In this document: positions 43,325-53,865 of the stretch, one piece after another
Position numbering within the stretch: position 1 is the first letter of the stretch
How the letters are laid out: each line of letters begins with the position of its first letter
From: Phytopythium helicoides
Taxonomy: Eukaryota; Oomycota; Peronosporomycetes; Pythiales; Pythiaceae
Length of the DNA stretch: 64,000 nucleotides
Reading direction: 5' to 3'
Assembly (NCBI GenBank): GCA_024867545.1
Contig: JANFNE010000009.1
Location: forward strand, 248,001 to 312,000
Program-made: the position numbers and the translations under genes
Notes under the pieces: generated by a model
Seen by the model: only the letters and a program-made list of their open reading frames with translations
Told to the model about the DNA's origin: nothing
Databases searched by the model: none

Positions 43325-45768
43325 TGGGTGGATGGATGGGTTCGGAGCTCCGGGCACCAGTTGACAGCGGTGCAACGCGGGACTCGTTTTCCGAAACGGG
43401 CAACGCTAGGCGACCTGGCGACCTGCAGAGCTTGGCGACGAGCGGTGGCGACGGACACGCTCGAGACCTGGGGCGAGACCTGGACGCACTGCTTCGTCGT
43501 CGAGAAAGAGACCTCGGCGCCTGCGCGGCAAGTTGAGAAATGCCAGCCCGGCCGGTCGATGGATACCCGTACCGTGTGTGTGCGTAGCCGCTCGCCGACC
43601 TACGGTACGGAACGCAGTTGTTTTTTTTTTCTTGGTGGGATTTCGCTTGTTTCGCATTGTTTGCTGAAATGGACGCGCTTTTTTGGTGTCAAACCACCTG
43701 TTTTAGTTGTCAAAAAGAGAATATAGAAGAAAAATTTACTCTGTGGAAATTGAGTCGATAGTACCACTTTTTGGCAACTTCATGATTTCGTGCGTTTTTC
43801 GCATTTCTCAGTTGACACGCCTCAGAAAGGGCAATGACTAGGCCTGACTATGCGCTTCAAGTGGGAGCGTTTAGCATTTCGACACTCCGGATTGCAGCGC
43901 GAATTGAGCCCTCGCTCCGCAGCAACTGCGAGGCTCGACTCGCTTTGTTTGGTCATGGAAGCCCGTGGCGTGCGTGCGAGTGCGTGGAGCTCTCTCGCTC
44001 GGCATGAAGTGGCGAGACACGGAATCAGAGCTCGCTAACGTCGTCTCTGTTTACTGGCGAGTAGGCGCAGGCTCCGTCTGGCCCCATTCCGCCCCCATCC
44101 ATCACGCCACACGTTGAGTGGCCTGCCACTGCTCCCTCCCAGAGTCCGCGGCAGCTTGCTGGGCATTTTTTGCTGAGCGAGCTACATGCCTACCGCACGC
44201 GCATGGCACGGCGAGGCGAGAGTTTAGCGCATTGGAATTCGGACGTTTTGGCGCAGTGAAACATGCATGAGCGATCGCAGCAGTGAAGATCCGGAAAATG
44301 CGCGGCGCGGTCGCGGCGAGCGAGCCGCGAGCGCCGATGCCTCGCCACGCCGTTCAGCAAGCGCCAACTTGGCATTTTTTTTTTTTCTCGCTCATCTCCT
44401 TTGCGATCAATCGCAACGCTCACCGCCGGGCAGGGGCGAGCCGCGTGTCCTTCAACGTTCTCAACTCAGCAGCAGCGAATCGGTCCCGCGCAATGATTTC
44501 TCGGGCGAGGTCGGCGGTCCTCGCGCCGATCCGCGCGCGAGCAGGACAGAGTGGGATGGCAACTCGGGTCGCCAAGCCGCGGAAGGCGGCGGCGGTGGTG
44601 GGGAAAATGCGAGCGCCTACATTTCCCAAGTCGCGCTCGCGGCCGATTTGCACTAAAATTTGGTGGCGAAATTGGCGATCTTCCCGCGCACGGCCCCGGA
44701 AGCTTCCGACAACACAGAGAATGTTCCTCCCGTCGTACCGTGGTTGCCGAATTACTTTGGTCGAGCGACTTGAACCTGATAGCTCCAGGCTGCCCCATTC
44801 CTCAATTCCGCGTCACTAGGGCCGATAGGAGCCGGCACCGGCAGGCGCTCGTTGCTGCCGGCAAAATTTGCATGAAAAACCGTGATGCTACACCGCTGAA
44901 CACGGCATCCATCACCCCAATTCGACGCCATGTGGCGATTTTCGCGCCGCCATTGCAGCGCCGCCTGCTGTCAAACGCCCGCCCGCTGGCAACCCACACG
45001 GCACAGTGTAATCCACCGAGGCATGTTGCACACGAGTGCGGCTGGCGTGCCGAGCTTGGTTTCGCAGGCAGAGCCATGTAGCATTGCACGTTTCGGTCCG
45101 CCCACCGCCACGACATTCCACGACATTCCCACCAGCAGTCTTGCATAGACGATGCTCGCTGCATGAGTGGCGATTTGATCCTCCGAGCCGCCACCATCGA
45201 TTCGATTGATCACAGTCGACACTTGGGCCAGCGCCAGCAGGCCGAGCGGCGAATGGTTCGAAAAAGCACACAAATCGAAAGCAGGAGCCCCCACGACATT
45301 GGACGCTCGACAGCTGCGCCGGGCATCCGCATTCAGAATTCGACGCAGTCATCGAGCGTCATCGAGATCGCCACCAGCAGCGAGAGATCGCTGATGGCGT
45401 GCACCGAACTGTGCTCTGCTGCCAACTGCATGCGTGATGCACCAAGGCTGAAAAAAAAAATCTGGGAGCTGCTGCCCGATCCTTTGGCTCCGCATTCGGA
45501 GAGAGCCTCCGGCGAATGAGCAGACAGGTGCATGCACGCAGCGAGTTGCTGGCTCGACGACACCATCTCGCGCTCCTCTATTACCTAGCCATGGAGCCAC
45601 CGCAATCACAACGTCAGTGGAGTTGATGAGCGATCATCGCCGCTAGTCTAGCCAAATGTAGTCGCCAGTCCACACACGTCCACACTGCCACATGGCGACG
45701 CGAACGAATGCGTTGGAGCTCGTCTGGAAGGTGAGCTCGTACGCAAAAAAACTGCTCAACCGTCCAGC
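43325..45768. other. Gene-free stretch of about 2.4 kb
   Basis: Many short frames on both strands but none with recognisable domain or consistent codon bias. Contains poly-T runs (about 43620 and 44376) and a poly-A run near 45448. Looks like degenerate repeat DNA; I cannot name a family. Confidence 0.45.
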
Positions 45769-45913
45769 ATGAGCGCCGAGCTCCAGACGGAGCCACCGAG
45801 ACGTGCGAGCTGCTCAAGGGCGTGCTGATCCTGCAGGCCAAGGTGTTCAAGGACCCTTCAAGTCCGACCAGGGATTCGACGTCATACGTCGACTGGTCTG
45901 CACCTACACGTGA
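45769..45913 (+). pseudogene. Truncated relic of the unknown gene at 55352-56074
   Basis: Begins ATGAGCGCCGAG and reads ELLKGVLILQAKVFK, as in the intact gene (ELLKGVLILQAKAFE), then jumps by an internal deletion to FKSDQGFDV (intact: FESDQGFDL) and stops within about 12 codons. The 5' flank back to about 45600 also resembles the flank of the intact gene (GATGAGCGATCATCG at 45625 and, inverted, near 56320). A non-functional copy with most of the body lost. Confidence 0.8.
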
Positions 45914-46048
45914 CCATCTTGACCATCCCTTGCAGCTCAAGATGGATCAGTTCATATACGGTGTCCGTAAAGCGAGGGACATCAGAATTGTTCTCTAACC
46001 CTTTTACCTATCTAATCCGCCTGTGATTGGTCCACAACCCCTACCTGG

Positions 46049-46086
46049 TCTGTGATTGGTTGCTGTTCTCATAGACCAATCACAGA
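46049..46086. promoter_or_regulatory. Inverted pair of CCAAT-box 12-mers in a CCAAT cluster
   Basis: TCTGTGATTGGT (46049-46060) and ACCAATCACAGA (46075-46086) are perfect reverse complements 14 bp apart. Further ATTGG/CCAAT copies lie at about 46026, 46102, 46118 and 46141, six in 130 bp. It could be an NF-Y-type promoter block or the remains of a small inverted-repeat element; no gene start is evident next to it. Confidence 0.5.
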
Positions 46087-46172
46087 CGATATTGTTGTGG
46101 ATTGGTCGGAGACCAGCCAATCAAACTCTCTGTGTCTCGTATTGGCTTGACTGTGAATCCACCGACGCGAAC

Positions 46173-47313
46173 GGTTCAAGCCTTGAAGTTGAAGCCGGTC
46201 CAACGCGAGGAGCTCCGTGTCATTCACTCTACGCTCGCTCGTCCGACCCGCAGCCACCGCCGGACTGGTGTGGACGCTGTGGACGAGCTCGCCCCGTCTC
46301 GCCTGCTACGGTATCTATCTATCACCTCACGCACCCACCGGGTGGACCAGCGAGGTGTGGACGAGCGCGGCCGCAGCCATCCACAACGGGGACCCACCGC
46401 TTCTACCGCGTCGACTCGCCCTTCGACTCGTCCACGACGAGCATCCGCAGTCTCTACCGCTTCAACTTGGACGCACTGGCGAAAAAAAGTGGAGAGACTA
46501 CCCTCTCCCGGACTCGTCCACAGACGCCGCGGCCACGAGGCTCGCCACCACCGTGATGTCGTCCATCTTGCCGCCAAGGTACCGGTACCCGGCGCGCTCG
46601 GCCGCCACAGCGAACGGAGAGCGTGTCTTGGTCGCCTTGGCGGCCTTGTGTGCCGTGTGCGCCACGCACGACGCGACCTTCTCCATGCTCTCGGGGTCCA
46701 GCTCCGGGTCCGACGGCCACACGCTGTCCAGCAGCGTCGCGATCTGCTCGGCGAACAGGTTGTCAAACCTGCCACACACACACACGCACGCACGTTAGCC
46801 TATGGAAGAAGAGCCATTCTCCATCGCTCAAACACATACAGTCCGTCAGTGCCGACGATGACGACGTCGCCCTCCTCAGTCGACACGTCCAGCAGCTGGC
46901 CGTGCTCGGGCTGGTCTCCGTTGCCGTATCCGAGCTGGAACGGACAGTTGAAGTAGTGGCACTGGTTCGGCGACTCGTACACGGCGCGCCACTTCATGGC
47001 GCCGTGCTCGTCCGCCTGCAGCCTACACACGATGAATCCCGAGTCGCCGAGGTTGATCGCGCGCAGATTGTCGTCTGCAGTGGTGGCAAGCACCTCTTGA
47101 GTTGGCCATTCCACACGCGCTTTCAAAGCTCATGAAATCGACTAACGCACCATAGAGCTGCACGATGCACGCCGTAGAGCTCCCCTGACACTGTCACCAA
47201 GCAGCGCAGAGCAAATCACCATGATGCCGAGCTCTATGTCCAATCACCCTACCGGAACCCTGGACACACCTTGACCGATCGGTGCGCAAACTTGAGCAGC
47301 TCCAGCGGCTCAG
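46173..47313. repeat. Inverted repeat arm A (about 1.14 kb)
   Basis: Reverse complement is almost identical to 56434-57582. Spans exons 2-5 of the PTC7-like phosphatase and about 320 bp of its 3' flank. Differences are a few substitutions, a variable GT/CA microsatellite in intron 4 and one missing base in arm B. Confidence 0.9.
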
Positions 47314-47706
47314 GCAGGCGCTTGGCACCCGTCTCTTCCGGCGCCGCGAGCGTGTCCACGGCCTCGCCCGCCGACTGCATGAGCGTGCGCGAGTACTCGC
47401 CCGAGTCGATGCCCTGCTCCTCGCCTCGTCAGCTCCTCGTTGCCGTACACAAGCATAGCACGACGCGCGCACCTTGCGCGCCCAGCCGCCGACGCCGTCC
47501 GCCACGCCCACCGTGTCACCCCGGATGAACCACGCGTCCTCTCCGCCCGTCGCGCGCTTCTGGGGGTGCGGCAGCCCGCACGCGCCCGACACGAGCTGCA
47601 GCGCCTGCCTGTGCGTCTCCTGCATCGTCGCCAGGCCGCGCCACCTCAACATCCTCAGCCGCAGCGGCCTGCTCGGCCGCGCCACGCGCATCGCCATCAC
47701 CATCAT
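46498..47706 (-). CDS. PTC7-like mitochondrial PP2C phosphatase (intact copy)
   Basis: Five exons (47706-47473, 47413-47270, 47184-47151, 47095-46840, 46768-46498) with GT-AG introns of 55-85 nt join in frame to 312 aa. An Arg-rich N-terminus of about 25 residues without acidic residues looks like a mitochondrial presequence. PP2C motifs: GEDAWFIRGDTVGVADGVGGWA, GIDSGEYSR, GSSTACIVQLY (34-nt exon), INLGDSGFIV, GDVVIVGTDGLFDNLF and GGKMDDITVVAS, carrying the metal-binding Asp residues. PTC7 family members dephosphorylate mitochondrial proteins (for example in CoQ synthesis in yeast). Divergent from the E(z)-like gene across 239 bp with three palindromes. A nearly identical partial copy lies inverted at 56.4-57.3 kb. 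Confidence 0.92.
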
Positions 47707-47764
47707 CTCCTCGCCCAGTTCTCCCGTGTCCGCTCAGTCCGACAGATACGGCTCGCTAGGTTCG

Positions 47765-47849
47765 CGAACTTAGCATTCTAAGTGCGTAAAGCCCATCGAA
47801 CTTAGATATCTAAGTTCGGAATTTCCTCGAACTTAGTTTACTAAGTGCG
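47765..47849. promoter_or_regulatory. Three phased palindromes in the PTC7/E(z) divergent promoter
   Basis: Three 22-bp units at 47765-47786, 47797-47818 and 47828-47849. Each is CGAACTTAG, four variable bases (CATT, ATAT, TTTA), then CTAAGTKCG; the middle unit is a perfect palindrome. Start-to-start distances are 32 and 31 bp, three helical turns. It lies 59 bp before the phosphatase ATG and 97 bp before the E(z)-like ATG. Best read as a set of dimer-binding sites for one transcription factor acting on both genes. Confidence 0.8.
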
Positions 47850-47945
47850 TATCGCTAAATGGGCGGGAAAGCCAACCGCCCCAGACAGGCGGCGATCGAT
47901 CCGATCGACTGAGCGATCGATCGATCGATCAGCGGGCGCGTCCCC

Positions 47946-50900
47946 ATGGCGGCGGGCAAGCGCGCGCGTGGCGGCGAGAGCGAGAGCGAGGGCGAGGGCG
48001 AGAGAGAGGGCATCGCGCAGCGGCTGGGCCGCCGCTCCAAGCAGCGCGTGCTGTTCGCGGACGTGATGGCGCAGGCGCGCGAGATGGAGGCCCTGGCGCG
48101 CGACAAGCGGGCGAGCGGCGCCAAGGCGGCGGCGCCCACCGCGCCCAAGAGCAGCAAGAAGTCGCGCGCAGAGGAGCGCCGCAACCAGAGGCAGGCGCTG
48201 CGCCGCGCCATGAGCCCGCGCTCGCCCGACAACCGCGGGCAGAAGCCGCCGCGCCGCGCTGCGCGGAGGTGTCGCGCTCGTGGACCTCACGGACGACGAG
48301 GACGGCAGCCCAGGCAAGCGCGTCAAGAAGCGCAGGTTCGCGAGCAACGAGGACGCGATACAGGACGCGCACCTGCACTCGACGGCCTGGCGCCACGTGA
48401 GGTTCAGCGCCCCGCCGGGCAACGTGCTGCCGGATCGCGAGGGCGTCCGGCCACCGTTTGCGCGCGACATGGACCGACCGTTGGGGTTCTACGACCCAGA
48501 ACTGGCAGCCATGTGCGCGCTGCACCCGGACGCCCCCGTGGTGCTCACGGCGAGCGCCTGGATCGGTCGGAGAGGCGAGACAGAACGCCAAGCTGGAGGA
48601 CCGCGTGACGCAGCTCGTGGAAGAAGTGACGCCGCTGATCAAGAACTGTCACAACATGCGCGCCAAGGAAATCATCGCCAATGCGCGCGCGCAAGTCGCA
48701 GCGTACCTCGCAGACCTGCCAGATTTCCGAGAGCGCACTATCCGCGAGCTTGGTAAACGATTCGTGCTCGCATACAACCATGAACGCAGTGCTAACATAC
48801 CGTTGCTTCCACAGGCAAAACCGTTCCCTCTCCGCTGCCAGTGTCCCGCCTTGAAAAGGTTGCAGCTCACAGACTTCTCCGGAATGATGAGTATGCAGTG
48901 AATGCGGTGGACGCGGCACCGTTTGGCTACCGTTTCGGCCGCGGCGACAATACATTGACGGGACGTCTCATCGAGATTGAAGACATCACGTACCTCAGTG
49001 TGCTGCCGGCGCTGCGCAAGTCCACGACGTGCATTTTGACGCGCGGTGCGCATCGAGTGGACGATGACCCGATCATGCGCTACGTCCCATTGTTCACAAT
49101 GAAGGCAAACGAGCAGTCCAAGATCAATATCGCGCACTTTGATGGCTTTGCGGGGCCGCGAAAGGAGACGCTAATTGGCTGCGATGACGAATCGAACGAG
49201 TACGTTCTTCGTTTCGTCAACACGCAATGCGGAGGCAGCCCCGAGGCGCTGGAGATTCTTAAGCGTTTGGGGTACTCGGAGCAGCCACTTGCGGACCTGG
49301 CAGATATCAAGCGCCGGCTATTGCGGGAGAAGCTACTATCTGAAGAAAGCTCGGAGAGCGGCAGCTCTTCAATTCAGACTACAATGAACGAAAGTGTTCG
49401 CCGCCGCCTTGAGCAGCATCCCAGGAACCTTGTTGTCAATCGATCAAGTTCGAGCAACTCCGGTGGGCTGGGCTTGCGGCAATTCACGGATGCTTCACCT
49501 GCTTTGACAGATACGGAAGAGTCTTTGTCGGCATCGTACTGGGAGTTCTTTTGTCGTCGATGCTTTGCGTACAACTGTCGTAATCACGGCATCCGCCAGC
49601 CACGGCCCTATTATGCGTGCCGATCCCAAGTATCCAGTGGTGAAGGCGACCGCCAAGTTGGCTGGGCTCGCATTCACGGAAGACGCTATTCCAAACGATC
49701 ATGTTGACGATGTAACAGCTACGCCACAAACTGACGAAACGATGGAAGCGATTGAGAAGATAGACCCTGCAAATGTCAAGCAGGAGCATGAGGGTGATGA
49801 TGAATCACCGAACGAACCAGACCTTATTGATCTCGAAAGCCCTCAAATTCGTCGATCTGCACGATCGCAGACTGCTGCCAGCACCAAGGCGTCGGCGATG
49901 CTACAATCTCAGCGCCCATTCGAGCGAAAGAAGGCTTTGCAGCCTCGCGGGCGCTTGGACCCCGAGTCGGATGCATCTGAGTTCATTGGTCTCGAACGCT
50001 ACTACCGCACATTGACTGGAGATGAACGACTGCGCTTGCTCTCGGAAAGTGAAAGTTGTGGACCAGCCTGCTCAAAAAATGCGACCTTATCATCGAATGG
50101 GGCTGAGAGTGTAATTGACACCGAGTGGCAAGTAGCTGAGGTGATCCTGTTGGACAAGCTCATGGTGATGCTTGGCAATAGTCCTTGTGCTATCGCCCGC
50201 GTACTCGCAACCAAGTCGTGTGGAGAGGTTGCTGAGTTCATTCGACGAAATCAGAGTGGACCGAGAACGCAGTTCGAGGGCAAATATGTTTGCGAAGCTT
50301 CGAGCTGATCGTGGACGGGAGCGGTCATTGGGCGTGGCAGGCAACAGCTACGATCATCTTCGACGTACACGTCACCAACGGATGCGCGACCGAGGCGCCA
50401 ACCACGAATACGTGCCCGTGCGATCACGTCGGCGCCTCTTGCAACTCCGCTGGCTGCTCCTGTATGCGGCGTGATCATTTCTGTGACAAGGCTTGCAGCT
50501 GTACGCGGGATTGTGCGAACCGGTTTCCCGGCTGTCGTTGCGCACCTGGGCAATGCCGCACCGACGCTTGTCCGTGTTTCTTTGCTCTTCGAGAATGCGA
50601 CCCTGACGTTTGTGGCAGCTGTGGTGCCTGTGAGGTGCCAGTTTTGCTGGCAAATGGGAGTACCGTGACTTCTGCTCAAGAGAGCAAGCTTTGTGGAAAT
50701 GTAAACATCCTGCGCGGCAAGTTTAAGCGAATTGCGATCGCTCCATCCGAGACGCACGGATGGGGGGCGTTTGCTCGCGAAGCGATCTCCCAGGGGTCTT
50801 TCATCTACGAATACACCGGATCGTTATTATCCCAGGACGAGGCTGAACGTCGTGGAAACGTGTACGACAAGTCGACTGTGAGCTTCCTCTTCGACCTGAA

Positions 50901-51228
50901 TGAGGATTCTGTCGTGGACGCTACACGCAAGGGCAACAAGAGCAAGTTCGCAAACCACGACTCAAAAGAGCCAAAGTGTTTTGCCCGCATCATGCTTGTT
51001 GGAGGTGAACACCGCATCGGCATTTATGCGAAGGCGGATATCGCAGCAGGCGATGAACTGTTCTTCAACTACGGCTACAACGGCGTGATTCCTGACTGGA
51101 GCCAAGCTCGCATTGCTGGTGAAAAGCCAACGAGTAACGGTACAATTGGGGATCCTATTCTTCCTGCTCCAACTTCTAGCCCTGTGATCGTGGAAGTGAG
51201 CGATTCGGATTCCCCTACGACGGCATAG
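47946..51228 (+). CDS. E(z)/EZH-type histone H3K27 methyltransferase (PRC2 catalytic subunit), several frame breaks
   Basis: ATG 47946; one intron at 48753-48814. The C-terminus is diagnostic: a CXC domain (CPCDHVGASCNSAGCSC ... GCRCAPGQC) and a SET domain with GWGAFAREAI, EYTGSLLSQDEAERRG, DATRKGNKSKFANH and GDELFFNYGY, close to EZH2. Upstream are the FCRRCFAYNCRNHGI cysteine block and a RTRHQRMRDRGANH helix. Single-base shifts are needed near 48260 and 48565, and at CCC about 49604, AAA about 50282 and CCC about 50424; each removal of one base restores family-like sequence. The gene is therefore taken as functional, with assembly indels. N-terminal 100 residues are basic and disordered. It would place repressive H3K27 methylation, with Eed/Su(z)12 partners elsewhere. 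Confidence 0.9.
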
Positions 51229-51457
51229 CTAAGGATTTGAAGAACAGGTATCTCAAGTTCTAGCTAGCGCTTTGTGTGTAGGACCCACCATCGTCAAATA
51301 TGGCGCAGGTCGGTCAGTTGTGTGTGAGGTGGTCCTATAGATAAAAAGCTTCCAGAGCGCCTCGCGCATCGTATAAATAGTTTTTGCTGTGTGCAAGCGT
51401 GCTGCTTTGAGTGTTGGGAAGAAGTCCAGGTTGCGTCGAGCTCAAGGTCACGATGAA

Positions 51458-51933
51458 CTACAACTGGGCGGATCCGAAGAAGAACTCCAAGTTGTCGTCG
51501 CTCATGATGTAGGTAGTCGGTTGGCTGCTGTAGAAGTTGAGCAGCGTCGTCTTACAAGCTAGGCGCAGGTCAAAGGCAGAGGCATCACGGAAAAAGCGTC
51601 TGACAAGCGTGCGATCAACCTTAAGCAACCAGTTGCACCCGACGCTTGAGCACAAATTGAGAAGTTGGTCGGCGAGCATGTTCCATTCCGCTGCGACTGT
51701 GCAGGTTTTGACGTGCGTTTGAAAAATGTGTTGGTGTAGAGAAAAAGAAGGCGCCACCAGTCTCGGCAAGACGCGAAAGTCAAGATAAGGAGGAGCGTGA
51801 CGACGTAGCTGACAAATACCACGTGGATAACAATGATGACCACAAGCATCTTGCCCAAAAGGCCGTCGACTCGCCGTCCCGGCAACTCGAGCCTGACAGC
51901 GACACGTAGGTCTCTCAATTTCACTAGAGACAT
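51458..51933 (-). CDS. Small membrane protein of unknown function (one frame break)
   Basis: ATG 51933. About 30 polar residues precede one long hydrophobic segment (MLVVIIVIHVVFVSYVVTLLLILTF), then WWRLLFLYTNTFF. The frame shifts at the T-run near 51720-51726 and continues as NMLADQLLNLC...LVRRFFRDASAFDLRLACKTTLLNFYS, ending DNLEFFFGSAQL. I do not recognise the family. It is divergent from the disordered protein gene, with only 67 bp between the start codons. Confidence 0.6.
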
Positions 51934-52000
51934 AGACGCTCACTGACGAAGGCTGTTGATTCTTTTCCTGGCTCTCAGATCCACGTTTGACGCATTCAAC

Positions 52001-53626
52001 ATGAACGCAGCAGCTGGCGGGCTGTTTCACCCAGAGTCAACCATCTCGGCTTTTATCGAGCACGATGTCAAATACTTCGCCGGATCTCTTGAAAAGAAAA
52101 CCTCAGCTCAAGCTGATGCATCTGGTCCAGGAGTACGCGAGCTCCCGACTCTGAGCAGTCGAGGGTCAGCCTCGTCTTTGCGGCTGTTGCATACTCGTGG
52201 ATCAAGTCGCTCTTCTAGCGCATCATCCTTCGCGTCGTCAGCTTCAAGCTCGCGTGAGTCGACTGCTACACGAAGTGATTCGGATCTGCTCATGCTAGCT
52301 CCTAGGCGCCTCGACGCCGTGCCATCTTCTGCTGATCGCACCACGCACGACTTCTTTGAAGATGACCATGATGATAGTGATCATGAAGAGTTGCAACAGA
52401 CTGCACCACCGGATCCTGCAGAAGATGTTGTTAACGTACTCGACCTAGCCTCCAAGTTTGCGGCACTAAAGCAGATGTTCCACACCAACCATGCTAATGG
52501 AATTGCCAGTGGGAGAAGCAACAATCCAGAGCTGCAAGAAGAAAACGAACGAGGACGTGGTAGCAAGCCCACAAAATCTGAAAATGGTCGAGTTCTCGAA
52601 CCCGGAAAGGCGAGGCTAGATCCTTCGAGCCGAGCTAGCGGAAAGAGCTCAGCTTCCGCAAAGGCGATCTCAGCATCTACAATATCTGGACCCGAAAAAA
52701 TGAAAGTGCCAGCGGTTGTGCGACGGGAGTCAAAAGCTGAGCCGAAAAAAACGAGTTCAGTACATCGCGAGCCTACCAAATCACTCGATGAAGATATTAT
52801 TGATGTGCTGGAGAAGAAGTCAAAGAAGAAGGAGAGCAAGGCTCACACCGGTATGTCACTGACAGATCTTAAGGAAGAGCACCGTGCGGCATTAGAGCTA
52901 CTCAGGGAGTTGGGTGGATCAAAAGACACCGAATTTCGCGACGACGATATGGATCGATCGATCCGAGCACTTGCTGCGAGATCAGGAAAGTCTCACGTTT
53001 TTGGTATGCACGGAACCTCATCCACCGCTGGGAGGTCAACCGGTAGTGTTGTTGGACGAGGTACACACTCCATCGCGGCAAAGGTTGTTGGGAAGAATTC
53101 ACCCGCGAACAAGCTAGACTTGGGTAATGTGCCTGAGGAGCTTACAAGTGCGGAGCTGTCGCCAAGGTGCAAAGACGATGAACACTCATCTCCGAATCGC
53201 CCGCTCTCTAGCTCAAGTTCGTCTACCGCTAGTCTGGTGATGAAACTGAGGTCTTCGATAGCTCTTGGCAGAGAGATTGTACCCGATGAAGGCACGGTGG
53301 ATGAAGACCCAATGGACGAAGGCCCTCTTAGTTGTGCGAATGCATCCTCTCAACCATCGGACTTTTTGAGATATTCAGAGAATGAGTCAAAGGCGGCTGC
53401 ACCGCCATCGGAGAGCAGTGAGCCAGCAGTACGCGAACAAGAAGTCCCGTGGCGGCAATATTGCGCTACATTTGAAGACATGGATGAAGAAGAAGACGAT
53501 GACGACGCTCAGGACGCAAGGGACGACGACAAAAGAGACCAACACATTGGAGGCATTGCTACGCCTATGACGGCAAGGTCTACAGACAATCGATACAGCG
53601 ATGAAGGCTTTGAAGCTGATTGGTGA
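52001..53626 (+). CDS. Ser/Glu/Lys-rich disordered protein, unknown function
   Basis: Intact, 541 aa from ATG 52001. Mostly low-complexity: Ser-rich residues 60-110, an acidic block (FFEDDHDDSDHEE), a short conserved-looking helix (VVNVLDLASKFAALKQMF), a Lys/Glu segment (DEDIIDVLEKKSKKKE), another helix (LTDLKEEHRAALELLRELGG) and an acidic end closing with YSDEGFEADW. No enzymatic domain. The two short helices suggest a scaffold or adaptor. I do not recognise a family. Confidence 0.8.
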   Translation: MNAAAGGLFHPESTISAFIEHDVKYFAGSLEKKTSAQADASGPGVRELPTLSSRGSASSLRLLHTRGSSRSSSASSFASSASSSRESTATRSDSDLLMLAPRRLDAVPSSADRTTHDFFEDDHDDSDHEELQQTAPPDPAEDVVNVLDLASKFAALKQMFHTNHANGIASGRSNNPELQEENERGRGSKPTKSENGRVLEPGKARLDPSSRASGKSSASAKAISASTISGPEKMKVPAVVRRESKAEPKKTSSVHREPTKSLDEDIIDVLEKKSKKKESKAHTGMSLTDLKEEHRAALELLRELGGSKDTEFRDDDMDRSIRALAARSGKSHVFGMHGTSSTAGRSTGSVVGRGTHSIAAKVVGKNSPANKLDLGNVPEELTSAELSPRCKDDEHSSPNRPLSSSSSSTASLVMKLRSSIALGREIVPDEGTVDEDPMDEGPLSCANASSQPSDFLRYSENESKAAAPPSESSEPAVREQEVPWRQYCATFEDMDEEEDDDDAQDARDDDKRDQHIGGIATPMTARSTDNRYSDEGFEADW

Positions 53627-53865
53627 GGGTAAAGATGTAATCAACGGTTTGATCGTTTGGGGTGTTGCTCTGTCTACTGCCGTACTAAACAACTGGTTGA
53701 GGGGCTCGGGGGCCTGATGGGAGCATAAAAGCCTCGGCAATGAGCTTGTGTCCGATGCGTGCGATGCGTTCTTGGACTGAAGCAGCGCTGTCATCCTCCT
53801 GTATCAAGAACTAACGCGTTAGAGCAAACTTGGCCAATCCGAACAAAAAAAGTACCTTGACAGGA

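Noticed and set aside
44260..45570. Several 100-180 codon frames on both strands
   Set aside because: Overlapping in all frames, Arg/Ala/Ser-rich, no domain; typical of non-coding GC-rich DNA.
46056..46798. Long + strand frames opposite the phosphatase, repeated in arm B
   Set aside because: They mirror the PP2C exons and their 3' flank; conservation between arms is explained by the duplication itself. A piece near 46400-46500 looks codon-biased but no domain is seen.
47765..47849. CRISPR array
   Set aside because: Only three units, each itself a palindrome with variable centre and 9-10 bp gaps; eukaryotic promoter context.
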